Source of the DNA: Streptomyces sp. NBC_00582 | GTDB lineage: Bacteria; Actinomycetota; Actinomycetes; Streptomycetales; Streptomycetaceae | Assembly (NCBI RefSeq): GCF_036345155.1 | Contig: NZ_CP107772.1 | Coordinates: 124,001-188,000 of the forward strand | Length of the DNA: 64,000 nucleotides | Reading direction: 5' to 3' | In this document: piece by piece, positions 35,680 through 44,343 of the stretch | How positions within the stretch are numbered: position 1 is the stretch's first letter | How the letters are laid out: each line of letters begins with the position of its first letter | Notes under the pieces: model-generated | The model's input: only the letters and a program-made list of their open reading frames with translations | Database searches by the model: none | What the model was told of the DNA's origin: nothing | Program-made: the position numbers and the translations under genes

Positions 35680-36261
35680 CTAGTTCGGGTGGAGGACGGC
35701 GTGGATGGCCGGGGCGAGGCCGGCTTCGATCTCGTCCGGCGTCAGGGTGGTCACGGCCGGCAGGCGCAGCAGGTAGCGGGTGAGTCCCAGGCCGAGGAGC
35801 TGCGCGGAGACCAGGCCCGCGCGCCGGGCGGCGAGGTCCGGGCCGAGGGCCGCGGCCAGGGCCGGGGCGACCTGGGCGGCGAAGATCTCGTGCATCCGTG
35901 CCGCGGCCTGTTCGTTGGTGACCGCCGAACGCATCAGGACCAGCAGTGCGTCGTCGGCCGGGTCGCCCTCCCAGCGTGTGAGGAAGTGCCGCACGAGGGC
36001 CTGGGCGAGTTCGTCCGCCGGGACGTCCGTGAAGTCGGGAAGTCGCAGGTCGATGGCGAGTGTCGCGTCGAAGAGCTGTGCCTTGTTGCCGAAGTAGCGC
36101 ATGACCATGGACGGGTCGATGCCCGCGTCGGAGGCCACGGCCCGGATGGTGGTGCGCTCGTAGCCCTGGGCCGCGAATCGTTCGCGGGCGGCGCGCAGGA
36201 TCGTGGCCTTGGTGCGGTCCGAGCGCCTGTCGGTGGGGCCGGTCTCGGTGTCTGGGGTCAT
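35680..36261 (-). CDS. TetR/AcrR-family regulator of the FAD monooxygenase
   Basis: Encodes 193 residues from ATG 36261 (MTPDTETGPTDRRSDRTKAT); a GTG at 36267 would add two residues. Neither start has a clear ribosome site, so a leaderless mRNA starting close to the operator is plausible. The HTH is AARERFAAQGYERTTIRAVA followed by SDAGIDPSMVMRYFGNKAQL. The ligand domain includes ALVRHFLTRWEGDPADDALL and ends PAIHAVLHPN. It is divergent from the monooxygenase gene at 36390, with an array of GCCAACAnnTGTTGGC sites between. A repressor released by the monooxygenase substrate (possibly an aromatic antibiotic) is inferred. Confidence 0.93.
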   Translation of the reverse strand: MTPDTETGPTDRRSDRTKATILRAARERFAAQGYERTTIRAVASDAGIDPSMVMRYFGNKAQLFDATLAIDLRLPDFTDVPADELAQALVRHFLTRWEGDPADDALLVLMRSAVTNEQAAARMHEIFAAQVAPALAAALGPDLAARRAGLVSAQLLGLGLTRYLLRLPAVTTLTPDEIEAGLAPAIHAVLHPN

Positions 36262-36275
36262 GCCCACAACTGTAG

Positions 36276-36360
36276 GCCAACACGTGTTGACTTTCCAGTG
36301 CGGAGGTGCACATCATGTCAACGGCTGTTGGCCAACAGTCATTGGCCAACAAGTGTTGGC
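36276..36360. promoter_or_regulatory. array of four TetR operators
   Basis: The best site, GCCAACAAGTGTTGGC at 36345-36360, is a palindrome with 7-bp arms. GCCAACACGTGTTGAC at 36276-36291 differs at one position. Two weaker sites (GTCAACGGCTGTTGGC at 36317-36332 and GCCAACAGTCATTGGC at 36331-36346) overlap each other and the best site by two bases, giving steps of exactly 14 bp. The cluster covers both divergent promoters and ends 29 bases before the monooxygenase ATG. Confidence 0.8.
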
Positions 36361-36389
36361 TATTGCTGGGTCAGAAGGGAAACCCCGCC

Positions 36390-37520
36390 ATGAACACCAC
36401 CGCACTCCCCGGCCGGACCGAGGTCGCCGTCGTCGGCGGCGGTCCGACCGGACTCGCGCTCGCCGTCACCCTCGCGTCCGCCGGCATCGACTTCGTCGTC
36501 CTGGACCGGCTGGCCGAGGGCGCGAACACCTCGCGTGCCGCGGTCGTACACGCCCGCACCCTGGAGGTCCTGGACGAGCTCGGCGCCTCCGCGGAGCTGA
36601 TCGCACGAGGCGTTCAGGTCACCCGCTTCGCCGTCCGCGACGGCGCCCGCCCACTGCTGACGGTGCCGTTCGACCGGCTGCCCACCTCTCACCCGTACAC
36701 GCTGATGGTTCCCCAGTACGAGACCGAGGGCGTGCTGCTGGCCCGGCTGCGCGCGCTGGGCGGCGAGGTGCACCGCCCCTACGAGGTCGCCTCCGTCGCG
36801 CAGGACGGGGAGGGAGTGACGCTCACCATGACCACCGGCGAGACGCTGCGCGCCGCGTACGCCGTCGGAGCCGACGGCATGCACAGCACCGTGCGCGAAG
36901 CGGCGGGCATCGGGTTCACCGGCAACGCCTACGCCGAGTCCTTCGTGCTCGCCGACGTGATGATGGAGTGGGCCCCGGGCCCCCTTGAGGTCTCGCTCAC
37001 CTTCGGCACCGCCGGACTCACCGTCGTCGCCCCGCTCCCCGGCGCCCACTACCGGGTCGTCGCCACCGTGGACGACGCGCCCGCGACGCCCGATCTCGCC
37101 TTCGTGCAGCGGCTGCTCGACGAGCGGGCCCCCGGCCAGGCCAAGGTCACCGGCCTGGCATGGTCGTCGCGGTTCCGGGTGCACCACCGGGTCGCCGACC
37201 GCTACCGCGCCGACCGTCTGCTGCTGGCCGGCGACGCCGCCCATGTGCACAGCCCCGCCGGCGGCCAGGGCATGAACACCGGCATCCAGGACGGCTATGC
37301 CCTCGGCCGGGCGTTCGCCACCGGGCGGCTCGACGGCTACGAGGCACAGCGCCGCCCCGTGGCCCAGCGGGTGGTCGCCTTCACCCACCGGATGACCCGC
37401 GTGGCCACCGCGCGCAACGCGATGGCCCGCGGGGCACGCAACATCGCCCTCCCCCTGCTCGGCCACACGGCCATGCCCAGGAAGCTCGCCACCGAGCTCG
37501 CCGAGCTCAACTACCGGTGA
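36390..37520 (+). CDS. FAD-dependent aromatic monooxygenase
   Basis: Encodes 376 residues from ATG 36390 (MNTTALPGRTEVAVVG) with GAAGGGAA upstream; the frame is open further 5'. The group A flavoprotein hydroxylase motifs are present: GGGPTGLALAVTLASAG (dinucleotide binding), LDRLAEGANTSRAAVVHART, the YAVGADGMHSTVRE motif, and LLLAGDAAHVHSPAGGQGMN with NTGIQDGYALGRAFATG. At ~375 residues it lacks the thioredoxin-like C-terminal domain of larger family members. Relatives hydroxylate phenols, polyketides or rifamycin- and tetracycline-type drugs. With a dedicated TetR and strong operators, an inducible detoxification or tailoring role is likely. Confidence 0.92.
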   Translation: MNTTALPGRTEVAVVGGGPTGLALAVTLASAGIDFVVLDRLAEGANTSRAAVVHARTLEVLDELGASAELIARGVQVTRFAVRDGARPLLTVPFDRLPTSHPYTLMVPQYETEGVLLARLRALGGEVHRPYEVASVAQDGEGVTLTMTTGETLRAAYAVGADGMHSTVREAAGIGFTGNAYAESFVLADVMMEWAPGPLEVSLTFGTAGLTVVAPLPGAHYRVVATVDDAPATPDLAFVQRLLDERAPGQAKVTGLAWSSRFRVHHRVADRYRADRLLLAGDAAHVHSPAGGQGMNTGIQDGYALGRAFATGRLDGYEAQRRPVAQRVVAFTHRMTRVATARNAMARGARNIALPLLGHTAMPRKLATELAELNYR

Positions 37521-37543
37521 CGCAGAGGGTGTTCGGGAACCTC

Positions 37544-37759
37544 TCAGACCGTCGTCTCCTCGAAGGCCAGCACGTCGTGGCCGGTGTCCCAGAGCAGGGC
37601 CAGCAGGGCGCGTACCGATGCCTGGTCGGCGTTCTCGACGATCAGCACGGTCCCGTCCGGGCCCGGGGCCGACACGTGGTCGAACCTGGTCCGGATCACG
37701 TCCAGCAGGGCGCGGCAGATCGGTCCGCGCAGCGTCAGCTCGTAACGCGAAAGGGCCAT
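37544..37759 (-). CDS. small hypothetical protein downstream of the LAL regulator
   Basis: Encodes 71 residues from ATG 37759 (MALSRYELTLRGPICRALLD); a GTG at 37798 is possible. The sequence is a plausible small alpha/beta protein (VIRTRFDHVSAPGPDGTVLI, VENADQASVRALLALLWDTG, HDVLAFEETTV). It lies 66 bases after the LAL regulator on the same strand and converges on the monooxygenase gene with a 23-base gap. No family is recognised. Confidence 0.6.
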   Translation of the reverse strand: MALSRYELTLRGPICRALLDVIRTRFDHVSAPGPDGTVLIVENADQASVRALLALLWDTGHDVLAFEETTV

Positions 37760-37825
37760 GCGTGCAGGGAACCCGCCGCCCGGGTGGCCGCGCACCACCC
37801 GCCGGCAGAAGCACCCGGGGTGGGG

Positions 37826-40063
37826 TCAGATCAAGCCGAGCCTGCGGGCCGCTGTGACGGCGTCCTGCCGGGAGGCGACGCCGAGCTTGCGGTACAGGCT
37901 CTTGTTGTACGCCTTGACCGTGTTGATGGACAAAAACAGCGCCGCCCCGATCTCCCGCTGGGTCGCCGGCCCCTGCAACGCCCGCAGGATCGACCATTCG
38001 CGGTCGGTCAGTTCCTCCGCGAGGACACCGGAGCGTACGGCGGTCCGCGTGCCGATGCGGCCCAACCGCGCCTCGCTCTGCTCAAGCCGCCGCTTCGCGT
38101 AGGCGCTCACCGGCTCCTCGTCCACCACTTCGCGGGCGCGGGCCAGTGCGGCGCGGGCGGCGGGCCGATCCCCGCGGGCGAGTTCGGCGTCGGCGAGGTA
38201 CAGCAGGCCGAGGAAGAGCACGGTCGGCCGCGGGTGCAGTTCGGCGAGGGTGACCGCGCGGCGCAGCAGGACGGCGGCTTCCTCCATGTCGGCGTTCTGG
38301 TAGCGGCGCCTGGCCTGGGCGATGCGCAGGGGGGCCAGCCCCGGCGTACTCGTCTCCCGCCCGTCGCGCTCGACGGCGTCGGCGAGCGGACGGGCCTCGC
38401 GCAGGACCCGGTCGCAGTCTTCGCCCCGGCCGGCTTCGACGAGGCTGATCGTCAGCGTGCCGGCTCCCTGAAGCATCAGTGACGGCGGCCACGCCCTGCG
38501 GTGGGCCGGTGACGACCACAGGTGCAGCAGCAGCGTCGCGGCCTCGTCGAAGCGGCCGTCGCGAGCCAGCATCGCCCCCAGCGCGGCCCGTACGGTCGGA
38601 TGCCCGGCGGCGCCTGCCCCGGTTTCCTCCCGCAGTGCCTGCCGCACCATGGCGACGGATCGCGCGGCCTCGGCATCCGGCATGCCGAAGCCCGCGCGCA
38701 CGCAGAGCACGGCGCTGCGGAAGCTGTGCCAGCCGGGGACGGCGGTGTCCGGGGCACCACCCGCCTCGCAGACGTCCAGCCAGCGGTTCACCCGGTCCTG
38801 GTCGCCGCACAGTGCCGCCGTGTAGGCCAGCGAGAAGGCCAGCTCCGGGCCCACCGCCCGGCTGGGCAGCCGCTCGCCGAACTGCAGGTAGGTCGCCGCG
38901 GCTCCCCGGGGGAAGAACCAGCTCTCCGCGTTGCGCAGCATCAGCTCGGCGGCCTTGTCGTCTTGGCCGGCCCGCAACAGGTGGTGCACCGCGTCGTCGA
39001 TGCGGTCCTCGTCGGCGAACCAGGCCGCGGCATGGCCCAGGACCTCCCGTGGGTCCGCCGTGGCCTCACGTCCCAGAACCTCCCGGAGCAGATGATGACA
39101 CCGATACCACCGCTGCTCGTCGTCCAGGGCGGCCACGAACAGATCGGCCCTGACCAGATCGGACAGCACCTCGGCCGATCCGGTCACCTGCAGTGCGGCG
39201 TCGCACAGCGGACCGGAAAGGCGTTCGAGCGGTGCGGCCCGGATGAGCAGGTCGCGATGGCGCGGCGCGAGGCCGGGCAGCACCTCGGCCGCGAAGTAGT
39301 CCAGCAGATGCCGGTCGTCGGCGTGGGCCTTCGCCGGGTCGGCGCGCAGCGCGAGGGCGGCCAGCTGCAGGCCGGCCGCCCACCCCTCCGTCCGTTCCCA
39401 TACGGCTGCTGCCACCGCCTCGTCGAGGTCGTGCCCGGACACCGCCGCCACCAGGGCCGCCGCCTCCTGCGGCGAGAAGCGCAACTGTGCAGCCCGCAGC
39501 TCGGCCAGGTCGCCGCGGGCCCGCAGCCGTGCGATCGGCAACGGCGGGTCGGTGCGCGAGGCGATCACGATCCGCAACGAGGCGGGCAGGTACGCCACGA
39601 GGTACTCGACCGCCTCGTGGATCCGCCGATCGGCGAGCAGATGGTAGTCGTCGAGGACCAGTACGTGCGGTACCGCGGTCGCCGCCAGTTCGTTCAGCAG
39701 CATCGGCAGGGCGAGGTCGACCGGGGAGACGCCGGCCGCGTCCAGTGCCTGCAGCGGGGCCCTGCTGATCGCGTCGCCGGCATTGTGCAGCGCGGTGAGC
39801 ACGTAACTCCAGAACCGGACGGGCTCGTCGTCGCTCTCGTCGAGCGAGACCCAGGCGATGCGGCGCTTCTCCTCGGGGTCCGCCGCCCAGCCGCTGAGCA
39901 GACTCGTCTTGCCCCAACCGGCGGGCGCCACCACCACCGTCAGACGGGTCTCGGCCAGGCGCAACTGCCGCTGCAGGCGTTCCCGCGGGACCGCGCCGGC
40001 CCGGGCCGGCGGGATCATCTGCTTCACGGCCAGCAGTGGCCGCGTAGGTATGTCCGACGTCAC
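37826..40063 (-). CDS. LAL/MalT-like ATP-dependent LuxR regulator
   Basis: Encodes 745 residues from GTG 40063 (MTSDIPTRPLLAVKQMIPPA), preceded by GGGAG. The N-terminal NTPase has a Walker A in VVVAPAGWGKTSLL, Walker B in HVLVLDDYHLL and the sensor IVIASRTDPPLPIARLRA. A long TPR-like helical middle (LAYTAALCGDQDRVNRWLDV, LGAMLARDGRFDEAATLLLH, LLYLADAELARGDRPAARAA) follows. The LuxR HTH at the C-terminus is LTDREWSILRALQGPATQRE, IGAALFLSINTVKAYNKSLY. MalT-type proteins need ATP and an inducer. It is divergent from the nitroreductase gene, its most likely target. Confidence 0.93.
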   Translation of the reverse strand: MTSDIPTRPLLAVKQMIPPARAGAVPRERLQRQLRLAETRLTVVVAPAGWGKTSLLSGWAADPEEKRRIAWVSLDESDDEPVRFWSYVLTALHNAGDAISRAPLQALDAAGVSPVDLALPMLLNELAATAVPHVLVLDDYHLLADRRIHEAVEYLVAYLPASLRIVIASRTDPPLPIARLRARGDLAELRAAQLRFSPQEAAALVAAVSGHDLDEAVAAAVWERTEGWAAGLQLAALALRADPAKAHADDRHLLDYFAAEVLPGLAPRHRDLLIRAAPLERLSGPLCDAALQVTGSAEVLSDLVRADLFVAALDDEQRWYRCHHLLREVLGREATADPREVLGHAAAWFADEDRIDDAVHHLLRAGQDDKAAELMLRNAESWFFPRGAAATYLQFGERLPSRAVGPELAFSLAYTAALCGDQDRVNRWLDVCEAGGAPDTAVPGWHSFRSAVLCVRAGFGMPDAEAARSVAMVRQALREETGAGAAGHPTVRAALGAMLARDGRFDEAATLLLHLWSSPAHRRAWPPSLMLQGAGTLTISLVEAGRGEDCDRVLREARPLADAVERDGRETSTPGLAPLRIAQARRRYQNADMEEAAVLLRRAVTLAELHPRPTVLFLGLLYLADAELARGDRPAARAALARAREVVDEEPVSAYAKRRLEQSEARLGRIGTRTAVRSGVLAEELTDREWSILRALQGPATQREIGAALFLSINTVKAYNKSLYRKLGVASRQDAVTAARRLGLI

Positions 40064-40117
40064 GACGCTCCCGACCTGCGGCGCGGCACCGCAACCCGAC
40101 GCCGATTCTGCCAGCCC

Positions 40118-40151
40118 CACCACCCCGGGTACATCTCGCGGCGGGGTGGTG
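40118..40151. promoter_or_regulatory. 10-bp inverted repeat between divergent genes
   Basis: CACCACCCCG and CGGGGTGGTG are exact complements separated by 14 bases, in the middle of the gap between the LAL regulator and the nitroreductase. Arm spacing suits a dimeric activator bound on one face of the helix. Confidence 0.5.
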
Positions 40152-40216
40152 CGCAGGCACCCTGTCCGGCGCGAGTCTCCTGCCACAACCGGGGGCCGCG
40201 CGACAGGAGAGACGTC

Positions 40217-41419
40217 ATGGCCAATGACACCGTCACGGACGAACCCCCGGAGACCGCCTTCACCCGCAGGGACGCGCTGAAGCTGACCGGCCTCGGCATC
40301 GGCTCGGTGGCCGCTCTCGGCGTGGGCGTCGGCGGGGTCCGGGCGATCACCAACGGCGCCTTCAGCGCCGGATCCGGCGATCCCTACGAGCTCTGGCACG
40401 ACTGGGCCTCGTTGTCCGGCGTCGAGAGGGTGGTCGCCGCCGGCGTCCTGGCGTGCAACCCGCACAACACCCAGCCGTGGCGCATCCGCGCCGCCGCAGA
40501 CACCCTCGACGTCCACTCCGACCCCAGCCGGCGGATGCCGCTCAACGACGCCAGTGGCCGCGAACACTTCGCCGGGCTCGGCTGCGCCGTGGAGAACATG
40601 GTGATCGCCGCCGGAGCGGCCGGTCTCACCACGAAGGTCACCCTCTTCCCGGACGGCCTCGCCTCCGACCATGTGGCGCGGATCGTGCTGCGCGAGGGCG
40701 GCAGTGGGCAGGACCGCGACCTCGCCGCCGCGATCCCGTACCGGCACACCAACCGCGGGCCGTACAAGTCCACGCCCGTCGACCTGGCCGGCTTCACCGA
40801 GCAGAGCTCCCGCATCGACGGTGCGCGGGTGCTGTGGATCACCGACGGGGCGGCGCGTGAGCGGCTGGGCCGGCTCTACGTCGAGGCCACCGAGGCGATC
40901 ACCGCCGACACCGCTCAGTCGGCCGAGGCGTTCACCTGGTTCCGCAGCTCGCGCGGCAGCATCGACCAGCACCGCGACGGGCTCACCCTCGACGGTCAGG
41001 GTCTGGGCGGGCTGACCCTGTTCGCCGCGAAACTCCTGCCGGCGCAGTCCCGCAAGGACGGCGACGCCTACTGGGTCAAGGCCACCCGCGAGGTGCACAC
41101 CGCGACCGCGGCCGCCTACGGCGTCATCGCCGTCGACGACGTCACGGACCGAACCGCCCAGGTCAACGGCGGACGGCTGCTGGCCCGGATGCACCTGACC
41201 GCCACCGCGCTCGGCCTCGGCCTGCACCACATGAACCAGATCACCGAACGCATCGACCGCGACACCGCGGCCGGCAACCCCGATGTCTTCTCCGCCCGCT
41301 GGGCCGCTCTGCTCAGCCGCCCCGCCTCAACCGGCCTGCTGTCCTTCCGCATCGGCCACCCCGAGCGCACTGCGGGCCTCAGCCCGCGTCGCAGCCTCGA
41401 CGACGTCGTAACCGGCTGA
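40217..41419 (+). CDS. Acg-like nitroreductase-family protein with Tat-type N-terminus
   Basis: Encodes 400 residues from ATG 40217, with AGGAGA upstream. The N-terminus holds a twin-arginine segment, FTRRDALKLTGLGIGSVAAL. The body has nitroreductase-fold features of the Acg group: ACNPHNTQPWRIR (FMN-binding N-terminal motif), LDVHSDPSRRMPLNDASGRE, GCAVENMVIAAGAAG, IPYRHTNRGPY, and HLTATALGLGLHHMNQITER. Mycobacterial Acg proteins bind FMN but lack classical nitroreductase activity and are linked to dormancy; here the role is unknown. It probably forms a unit with the MFS exporter 66 bases downstream. Confidence 0.88.
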   Translation: MANDTVTDEPPETAFTRRDALKLTGLGIGSVAALGVGVGGVRAITNGAFSAGSGDPYELWHDWASLSGVERVVAAGVLACNPHNTQPWRIRAAADTLDVHSDPSRRMPLNDASGREHFAGLGCAVENMVIAAGAAGLTTKVTLFPDGLASDHVARIVLREGGSGQDRDLAAAIPYRHTNRGPYKSTPVDLAGFTEQSSRIDGARVLWITDGAARERLGRLYVEATEAITADTAQSAEAFTWFRSSRGSIDQHRDGLTLDGQGLGGLTLFAAKLLPAQSRKDGDAYWVKATREVHTATAAAYGVIAVDDVTDRTAQVNGGRLLARMHLTATALGLGLHHMNQITERIDRDTAAGNPDVFSARWAALLSRPASTGLLSFRIGHPERTAGLSPRRSLDDVVTG

Positions 41420-41485
41420 CCCTCACGGGGCGGTGAGTCCGCTGCGCCGCCCGTCCACCCGTTCCGTTTTAAAGGAGACTCCCCC

Positions 41486-43072
41486 ATGCCCGGCTCCCCC
41501 GTTTCGCACCCGGCCACCGGACCAGTGCGCGCCGTGCGCACCGGCCCCGTTCTGGCCGTCACCTGCCTGGCCCTGGCGACCGTCGTATCGGCGATGGCAT
41601 CGCTGAGCGTGGCGCTGCCCGACATCGCCCGGGAGACACACGCCAACCAGACCCAGCTGTCGTGGATCATCGACGCCTACAGTCTGATCTTCGCATCGTT
41701 CCTGCTGCTCGCCGCGACCCTCGGCGACCGCTTCGGCCGTCGCAGGGCATTGCTGGGCGGTGTCGGACTGTTCGCGGGAGTGTCGCTCGCCGCGACCTTC
41801 ACGACCGAACCGGGCGTCCTGATCGCCCTTCGCGCGGTGCTCGGCGTGGCAGCCGCATTCGTCATGCCCGCCACCCTTTCCACGATCACCAGCACGTTCC
41901 CCCGCGCCCAGCAGGCGCGTGCCATCAGCATCTGGGCAGCGGTCGCGGGCGCCAGCGCCGCGCTCGGACTCTTCGCCTCGGGAGCGCTGCTCGAGGCGTG
42001 GTCATGGCGATCGGTGTTCTGGCTGAACACCGTGATGGCCGGGGTGGCGTTCATCGGCACCCACCTCTTCGTGCCGGAGTCCGCGCAGCCGGGCAAGCAG
42101 CGGGTGGACGTGACCGGAGCGGCTCTGACGGTGGCCGGGCTGGGAACGCTGGTCTACTCGGTCATCGAGGCGCCCGAGCACGGCTGGGGCAGCACGCGGA
42201 CCCTGGTGGGCATGGCCCTCGGGCTCGCCGTCCTCGCCGCCTTCGTCGCCTGGGAACTGAAGCACCCGCACCCCCTGCTCGACCCGAGGCTGTTCCGCCA
42301 CAAGGCGTTCGCGGCCGGATCGATCTCGACCACACTGCAGTTCTTCGCCTTCTTCGGATTCATCTTCGTGACCATGCAGTACCTCCAGCTGGTGCGCGGT
42401 GACAGCGCCCTGATGGCCGCGGTGAGCGTACTGCCGATGTCCGCGGCGATGATCCCCAGCGCCCGGCTCACCCCGCGCCTGGTCGCCCGGCGAGGCGCCC
42501 GCGGCCCCTGGACCGTCGGCCTTCTCCTGGTCACCACCGGCCTGGTCGTGCTGGCCCAGCTCGACGCCGGCAGTTCGTACTGGCTGGTCGCCGGCGGGCT
42601 CCTGCCGCTCGGCGCGGGCATGGGCCTTGCCACGACGCCGGCCACCGCGGCGATCACCGACGCCCTGCCGCCCCGTCTGCAGAACGTGGGATCCGCCGTG
42701 AACGACCTGTCACGCGAACTCGGCGGCGCCCTGGGCATCGCCGTCCTCGGCAGCCTCATGAGCGCCCGGTACCGCGACGGGCTCGACACCAGCGGGCTCC
42801 CCGCCCCGGTCGCGCACGCGGCACGCTCCTCCCTCGCCGCCGCCAACCACATCGGCCACGCCACGGGCAACCCCGCACTGATCGAACGGGCCCGCGACGC
42901 CTTCGCCTCCGGAATGCACCTCGCACTCCTCAGCGGCGCCGCGACCACCGCCCTGGCCGCCGTCGTCGTCACCGGCCTGCTGCGCCGCACCGGCAAGCCC
43001 GGCACGGTCGCCGTGCACACCCAGACCGACGGCACCGGCACCGACCGCGACGCGGCGAAGGCGACGGCGTAG
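41486..43072 (+). CDS. MFS drug exporter, DHA2 (EmrB/QacA) type
   Basis: Encodes 528 residues with AAAGGAG before the ATG. About 14 hydrophobic helices are visible, as in DHA2 proteins. Motif A lies in LGDRFGRRRALLGG between helices 2 and 3; the first helix has SVALPDIARETHAN and the second WIIDAYSLIFASFLLLAA. Motif C-like residues occur in AAVAGASAALGLFASGALLE. The C-terminal ~25 residues are hydrophilic (HTQTDGTGTDRDAAK). These proton antiporters export lipophilic cations or antibiotics. The next gene, an HxlR-type regulator, may control it. Confidence 0.93.
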   Translation: MPGSPVSHPATGPVRAVRTGPVLAVTCLALATVVSAMASLSVALPDIARETHANQTQLSWIIDAYSLIFASFLLLAATLGDRFGRRRALLGGVGLFAGVSLAATFTTEPGVLIALRAVLGVAAAFVMPATLSTITSTFPRAQQARAISIWAAVAGASAALGLFASGALLEAWSWRSVFWLNTVMAGVAFIGTHLFVPESAQPGKQRVDVTGAALTVAGLGTLVYSVIEAPEHGWGSTRTLVGMALGLAVLAAFVAWELKHPHPLLDPRLFRHKAFAAGSISTTLQFFAFFGFIFVTMQYLQLVRGDSALMAAVSVLPMSAAMIPSARLTPRLVARRGARGPWTVGLLLVTTGLVVLAQLDAGSSYWLVAGGLLPLGAGMGLATTPATAAITDALPPRLQNVGSAVNDLSRELGGALGIAVLGSLMSARYRDGLDTSGLPAPVAHAARSSLAAANHIGHATGNPALIERARDAFASGMHLALLSGAATTALAAVVVTGLLRRTGKPGTVAVHTQTDGTGTDRDAAKATA

Positions 43073-43077
43073 CCACC

Positions 43078-43107
43078 GAACGACCGCCGGACGAACGACC
43101 GCCGGAC
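43078..43107 (+). repeat. tandem duplication of a 15-bp unit
   Basis: GAACGACCGCCGGAC occurs twice in immediate succession directly after the MFS stop codon, before the HxlR gene. It may be replication slippage or a paired protein-binding site. Confidence 0.6.
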
Positions 43108-43176
43108 ACATCCACCACGACGGGCGGCGCGAGGGACCACGATGCGTCCCGCGCGCCGTACCGGGAAGGAAGCGAC

Positions 43177-43587
43177 ATGACTCCGCCGCGCACTCAGACG
43201 GCGCACCAGCCCGGACCTCCCCCACTGCCCGAGCCCCTGGAAGCCCTCACCCGCGCCTCCGCTCTCCTCGGCACACGCGGCACCGGGCTCGTCATCACCG
43301 CCCTCGCCAAGGGCCCGGCCGACCTCCACCTCCTTCGCGAGCGCGCCCCCGGCCTCAGCGACGGCCTGCTCACCCGGCGCCTCCGGGAGATGACCGCCCT
43401 CGGCCTGGTGGCCCCCACCGCCCACCCCGGCACACCGACACCCACGCTCTACACGCTCGCCTCCCACGGCAAGGCGCTCCTCATTCCCCTGGCCGCCCTG
43501 ACCGTGTGGGCACAGGACCATCTCCCTGCGACCGCGTCCGAGGAAGCCCGTTCCGCGCAACGCGACCGGCCCAGGGCGCACTTGTGA
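43177..43587 (+). CDS. HxlR-family winged-helix regulator
   Basis: Encodes 136 residues with GGAAGGAAG before the ATG. The winged helix runs from about residue 25 to 105: LGTRGTGLVITALAKGPADL, HLLRERAPGLSDGLLTRRLR, EMTALGLVAPTAHPGTPTPT, LYTLASHGKALLIPLAALTV. The recognition helix and the wing followed by Y.LT..G..L fit HxlR/MarR-like proteins. The N-terminal ~20 residues are Pro-rich and probably disordered. Location after the exporter suggests it senses the exported compound, but it could also be independent. Confidence 0.85.
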   Translation: MTPPRTQTAHQPGPPPLPEPLEALTRASALLGTRGTGLVITALAKGPADLHLLRERAPGLSDGLLTRRLREMTALGLVAPTAHPGTPTPTLYTLASHGKALLIPLAALTVWAQDHLPATASEEARSAQRDRPRAHL

Positions 43588-43756
43588 CGCGGCTCCGTTA
43601 GGGCAGGGAGAGGGCGAGGCTGCCGCTGCGGAGGTTCGTGCCGCAAGACGTTCCGGCCTTGTCCCGCGTATCGGTTCAACCGGCCGATGCGATCTCCTTC
43701 GCGTCCTGTGTCACGTCAACAGAATCTGACTCGCTGAACCCTTTGAAGGAGAGAAA

Positions 43757-44167
43757 ATGGGCGCGCACGAAAACGTGGACCTGGGTCATACGGTGGCCGG
43801 CTGGACCGGAACAGCCGTCGCACTGGCCGGCTTCTGCGTCGCGGGCCTCGGAGTGATCACTGTTTCCACGGCGTTGATCATCTCCGGTACGGCGGTGATC
43901 GCCCTGGCCGCGGCCATCACCTGGCTCCTGCACCTGGCGGGCTGGGGGAAGCCCAGCGGCCCCCGCCCAGCCGACCAGTGGGACTGGCGGGTGAAGGATC
44001 CCGGCGCCCGGCGGGGGCACCCGGACTGCCTTGGGTGCCGCATGGCGGGGAGGCGGGTCGAGGCGGTCACGAGGCTCGCAGAGCCGACGTCCACAGCGGC
44101 CACCTCGCCGCCGCGCCAGAGCCTGCACCGTTCGAGTTCGAGCACGCAGGGCGCAGGGCGTGCCTGA
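43757..44167 (+). CDS. small membrane protein of the HGxxxAGWTG type
   Basis: Encodes 136 residues with AAGGAGAG before the ATG. Two transmembrane helices (GTAVALAGFCVAGLGVITVS and ALIISGTAVIALAAAITWLL) follow an N-terminal VDLGHTVAGWTG motif that I recall in conserved Streptomyces membrane proteins. The segment HPDCLGCRMAGRR after the membrane part also belongs to that group and carries a CxxC. The final ~35 residues are Ser/Arg-rich and may be an added tail after a frameshift. Function unknown; the CxxC could bind metal or be redox-active. Confidence 0.8.
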   Translation: MGAHENVDLGHTVAGWTGTAVALAGFCVAGLGVITVSTALIISGTAVIALAAAITWLLHLAGWGKPSGPRPADQWDWRVKDPGARRGHPDCLGCRMAGRRVEAVTRLAEPTSTAATSPPRQSLHRSSSSTQGAGRA

Positions 44168-44343
44168 GATCCCGTCTGCGCGGGCGGGCCGGCCAGGGGC
44201 CCGGCGCGTCCATTCGCATGGTGCCGGGCATGCACACCAACGACGCCCAGCGGGACAATCCGAGCCGTCAGGACACCCTCGGTCGTCCTCCAACCGGCTG
44301 CGCGGAAGCGTCTCTTGGACAGAATGCAGAGGGGAAGCCTTCG

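Noticed and set aside
37826..41230. Extension of the LAL regulator to 1134 codons
   Set aside because: The extra N-terminal part is antisense to the nitroreductase gene and the regulator has a good GTG start with GGGAG at 40063.
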